Assembly (NCBI GenBank): GCA_026399445.1
Contig: JAPLRA010000446.1
Span: 1-17,206, forward strand
DNA from: Sulfuritalea sp.
GTDB taxonomy: Bacteria > Pseudomonadota > Gammaproteobacteria > Burkholderiales > Rhodocyclaceae
Length of the DNA stretch: 17,206 bases
Reading direction: 5' to 3'
Shown piece by piece: positions 14,548 through 17,206 of the stretch (within the stretch, counting starts at the first letter, position 1; the number at the start of each line of letters is the position of its first letter). The translations under genes and the position numbers were made by a program. The notes below the pieces were generated by a model. That model saw only the letters and a program-made list of their open reading frames with translations. It was not told where the DNA came from and did no database searches.

Positions 14548-16892
14548 CTAGTTCCTCTGCAGCCGCAAGGCATTGAGCACAACAAGAAGCGAACTGGCCG
14601 ACATGCCGATGCCGGCCATCCAGGGCGTCACCCAGCCGGCCATGGCCAGCGGGATCGCGAGGAAATTGTAGGCGAACGCCCACACCAGATTCTGCTTGAC
14701 GATGCGCACGGTGCGCCGCGCCAGCGCCAGCCCCTCGGGCAGCGCCTGCAGGTCATTGCCGAGCAGCACCACGTCGGCGTTGGCCCGTGCCAGATCGGCG
14801 CCGCCGCCCATGGCGATCGACACCTGGGCCTGAGCCAGCACCGGGGCGTCATTGACGCCGTCGCCGACCATCGCAACCGTTTCACCGGCCTCCTGCAGGT
14901 CCCGCAACGCCGCATGCTTGTCTTCGGGCGAAAGCCCGCCCCGCGTGTCCGCAATGCCCAGCGCCGCGCCGACCCGAGCGGCAGCCGCCGGCAGGTCGCC
15001 GCTGAAAATCGACAACCTGATGCCAGCCGCCTTGAGCCTGCTCGCCATCCCGGCCGCCTCCGGGCGCAAGCCGTCGCTCAGGCGGAAGAATGCCTGCCAG
15101 CCCTCCTCGTTGCCCAGCGCAATCACCGTATCGCCAGCGCCGACTTTTGTTTCGATGTCGGCAGGCAGCGCCGCGCCGTGCATGGCACCAACAAATGCGG
15201 GGCGTCCGAGCCGCCAGACCCGGCCCTCGATCGACCCCTCGACGCCCGCGCCAGTGGTGGCGCGCAAGCCGTCGACTGGCATTGCCGCATTCGCCCCGGT
15301 ACCGTCGGCACCGGCAGCGCCGGCCGCCAAGGCCCGCGCGATGGGGTGCTCTGAGCCGCGTTCTAGCGCGGCGGCCAGGGCCAGCGCGCGCGCCGCATCG
15401 TCGCGCTTTGGTATCACTTCGACCAGCGCCATGCGGCCCAGTGTCAGCGTGCCGGTCTTGTCGAAAATGAAACGGTCGGCCCGCGCCAGCGCCTCAATGG
15501 CGTGGCCGCGCGTGACCAGCACGCCGCGCGCAGCAAGCGCGCCGGTGGCCACGGTCAAGGCTGCCGGCGTCGCCAGCGACAGGGCGCACGGGCAACTCAC
15601 CACCAGCACGGCGACAAAAATCCACAGGGCGCGCGAGGCATCGATCCACCACCACGCCAGCGCAGCCCCGACTGCCAGCACCAGCAAGGCGATGATGAAG
15701 CGCCCGGCGACGCGATCTGCCATTTCCACCAGGCGCGGCTTTTCCGCTGCAGCGCGCTCCATCAGGCGCTGGATGGCCGCCACGCGCGTCGCCTCGCCGA
15801 CGCGCTCGACGCGCATCACCAGCGGGCTCGCCGTATTCACGCTGCCGCCAATCAGCGCATCGCCCGCCACTTTGGACACCGGGCGGCTTTCGCCGGTCAG
15901 CAGGGACTCGTCGGCCGCGCTCTCGCCCTCGAGCACGAAACCGTCGGCCGGCACTGTCTCGCCGGGCCTGACCTGCACGGCGTCGCCGGTGCGCAATTCG
16001 GCGACGGCAATGCGCTCACCATCGGTGCTGCCGGGCCACGCCGCGAGGCGCGTGGCGAAGGCCGGAATGGCGCGAGCCAGAGTCTCGACGCTGCGCGCCG
16101 CTTTCTGTCGCGCCATCATTTCCAGATAGCGGCCGGAGAGCAGGAAGAAAACGAACATGGTGACCGAGTCGAAATACACCTCGCCGGCCGCGATCAGCGT
16201 CGCCCATACGCTGGCCGCGAATGCGGCGCCGACGCCCAGCGCCACCGGCACATCCATGCCGACGCGACGCAGCTTGAGATCTCGCCACGCGCTGACGAAG
16301 AAAGGCGCGGCGGAATACAGCATCACCGGCAACGTCAGAATAAGACTGGCCCAGCGCATCAGCTGCTCGATGTCCGGCGTCATGTCGCCATCGGCGAGGT
16401 ACACCGGTATCGCGTACATCATCACCTGCATCATGCCGAAGCCGGCGACGAACAGCCGCCACAGCGCGGCCTTGCGTTCCTTCTGCGCCAGTTCCTCGGA
16501 GCGCCCCACGTCGTAGGGATGGGCGCGGTAGCCAATGGCGGCAATGGCTTCGAGGATCGCCGACAGCTTGGTGACGCGCTCGTCCCAGCGCACCCGGGCG
16601 CGGCGCGTGGTGTAGTTGATGTCGATGGCGGTCACGCCGGGCTGGCGGCGCACATGCGACCGAAGAGGCCGAAGTCGGCCACGATCTGCGGCAAGGCCTC
16701 GCGCGGGCTCTCCGGCATCGCATCGCGATGGCGGTAGTAATCGGCGAGGCCGTTGTCGACGATGGCCTGCGCCACCGCCTGGCAGCCGGCGCAGCACATC
16801 TCGCGCCGCGCATGCTCGATCTCGACCGGGAAATCCACGCCCGCAGGAATCGGCAGGCCGCAGTGGTAGCAGGGCTGGTTCTCAGCAGCCAT
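14548..16892 (-). pseudogene. ccoI: Copper-transporting P1B-type ATPase CcoI/FixI, broken by an out-of-frame deletion near 16655-16665
   Basis: CcoI exports copper across the inner membrane for assembly of the cbb3 oxidase. The N-terminal part (start 16892) has the CYHCGLPIP motif and MCCAGCQAV of this subfamily, then runs into a stop after LPQIVADFGLFG. In another frame the protein resumes at HVRRQPGVTAIDINYTTRRARVRWDE and continues through all catalytic parts: eight membrane helices, the phosphatase TGES loop, the SCPCALS metal site, DKTGTLT and GDGVNDAP, to the TAG abutting ccoS. What is missing between the two is the segment that normally holds the heavy-metal-binding CxxC of the HMA domain (roughly 35 residues, not a multiple of 3 nt). 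The rest is not decayed. Either a recent mutation or a sequence error. Confidence 0.87.
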
Positions 16893-16920
16893 TGCGCCGG
16901 GCCTGCCTCAAATCAGTGAT

Positions 16921-17206
16921 TTACTTCGGCGCCATGCGGATGGCGCCGTCGAGGCGTATGACCTCGCCGTTGAGCATTTCGTTTTCGACGATATGCCGCA
17001 CCAGCGCCGCATTCTCGGCCGGCGTGCCCAGGCGCGAGGGGAAGGGAACCATCTTGCCCAGGGCATCCTGCACTTCCTGCGGCATGCCCAGCAGCATCGG
17101 CGTTTCGAAAATTCCCGGGGCGATGGTCATCACGCGAATGCCGAAGCGCGCCAGTTCGCGCGCGATCGGCAGCGTCATGCCGACGATGCCGCCCTTGGAC
17201 GCGGCA
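16921..17206 (-). CDS. Short-chain dehydrogenase/reductase (SDR), 5' end outside the window
   Basis: The visible C-terminal part, about 94 residues, starts at the AASKGGIVGM segment, where the SK carries the catalytic Lys of the SDR YxxxK motif; its Tyr lies just outside the window. It continues with LARFGIRVMTIAPGIFETPML and ends NGEVIRLDGAIRMAPK, typical of the SDR subgroup of 3-hydroxyacyl-CoA (type-2 HADH-like) dehydrogenases in fatty or branched-chain acyl-CoA metabolism. Subgroup assignment is from general resemblance. It is followed 28 nt later by ccoI on the same strand, and I see no terminator between them. Confidence 0.85.
   Translation of the reverse strand, partial: AASKGGIVGMTLPIARELARFGIRVMTIAPGIFETPMLLGMPQEVQDALGKMVPFPSRLGTPAENAALVRHIVENEMLNGEVIRLDGAIRMAPK

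Noticed and set aside
14852..16129. Long plus-strand open frame (425 codons), and another at 15502-16737, opposite ccoI
   Set aside because: Ala/Ser/Arg-rich low-complexity translations without motifs, lying antisense to obvious P-type ATPase catalytic motifs.
1..17206. CRISPR arrays, tRNA or rRNA genes, insertion sequences
   Set aside because: No regularly spaced repeats, no tRNA-like or rRNA-like stretches and no transposase or integrase reading frames were seen on either strand.

Overview
The window reads as part of a betaproteobacterial chromosome, probably a Rhodocyclales-type denitrifier or (per)chlorate respirer. The reasons are the sequence type of its cbb3 oxidase genes (ccoI-ccoS-ccoN) and perchlorate reductase (pcrABCD), and two chlorite dismutase genes. 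Almost every gene is on the minus strand, so the biological reading order runs from right to left. The exception is a divergent sigma/anti-sigma pair on the plus strand.

Right edge (14344-17206, minus): the 3' part of a short-chain dehydrogenase, then ccoI (copper P-type ATPase, broken by an out-of-frame deletion) and ccoS, closed by a strong intrinsic terminator at 14248-14275. Left edge (1-998, minus): the 5' part of ccoN behind a textbook FNR/ANR box. In related genomes ccoI-ccoS and ccoNO(Q)P are normally adjacent. Here about 13 kb of (per)chlorate-respiration genes sit between ccoS and ccoN, which looks like an acquired island placed inside a cbb3 locus. No integrase, transposase or att repeat is visible.

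Island core. Plus strand: an ECF sigma factor and its NrsF-type membrane anti-sigma factor (13027-14201), behind a putative autoregulatory promoter. Minus strand, apparently one long transcription unit starting at an FNR-like box (12924-12937): intact cld (12822-11995); a complete, uncharacterised DMSO-reductase type II enzyme with alpha subunit (11899-9356), Fe-S beta subunit (9340-8474), TorD-like chaperone (8471-7707) and monoheme cytochrome c (7704-7222); then pcrA, pcrB, pcrC, pcrD (7140-1917) and a second cld (1828-1117).

The first module (cld-A-B-D-C) is intact, while in the second (pcrABCD-cld) pcrA, pcrC and cld each carry an internal out-of-frame deletion. The most attractive reading is that the uncharacterised enzyme, encoded directly behind a functional chlorite dismutase, is a new chlorate/perchlorate reductase type. 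It would reduce the oxyanion to chlorite in the periplasm, and Cld would split chlorite to chloride and O2, which the neighbouring high-affinity cbb3 oxidase could consume. The sigma/NrsF pair would sense reactive chlorine leaking from this chemistry. The caution is that ccoI carries the same kind of lesion, so the four deletions may share one cause, possibly an assembly artefact; this must be settled before the pcr module is called dead.
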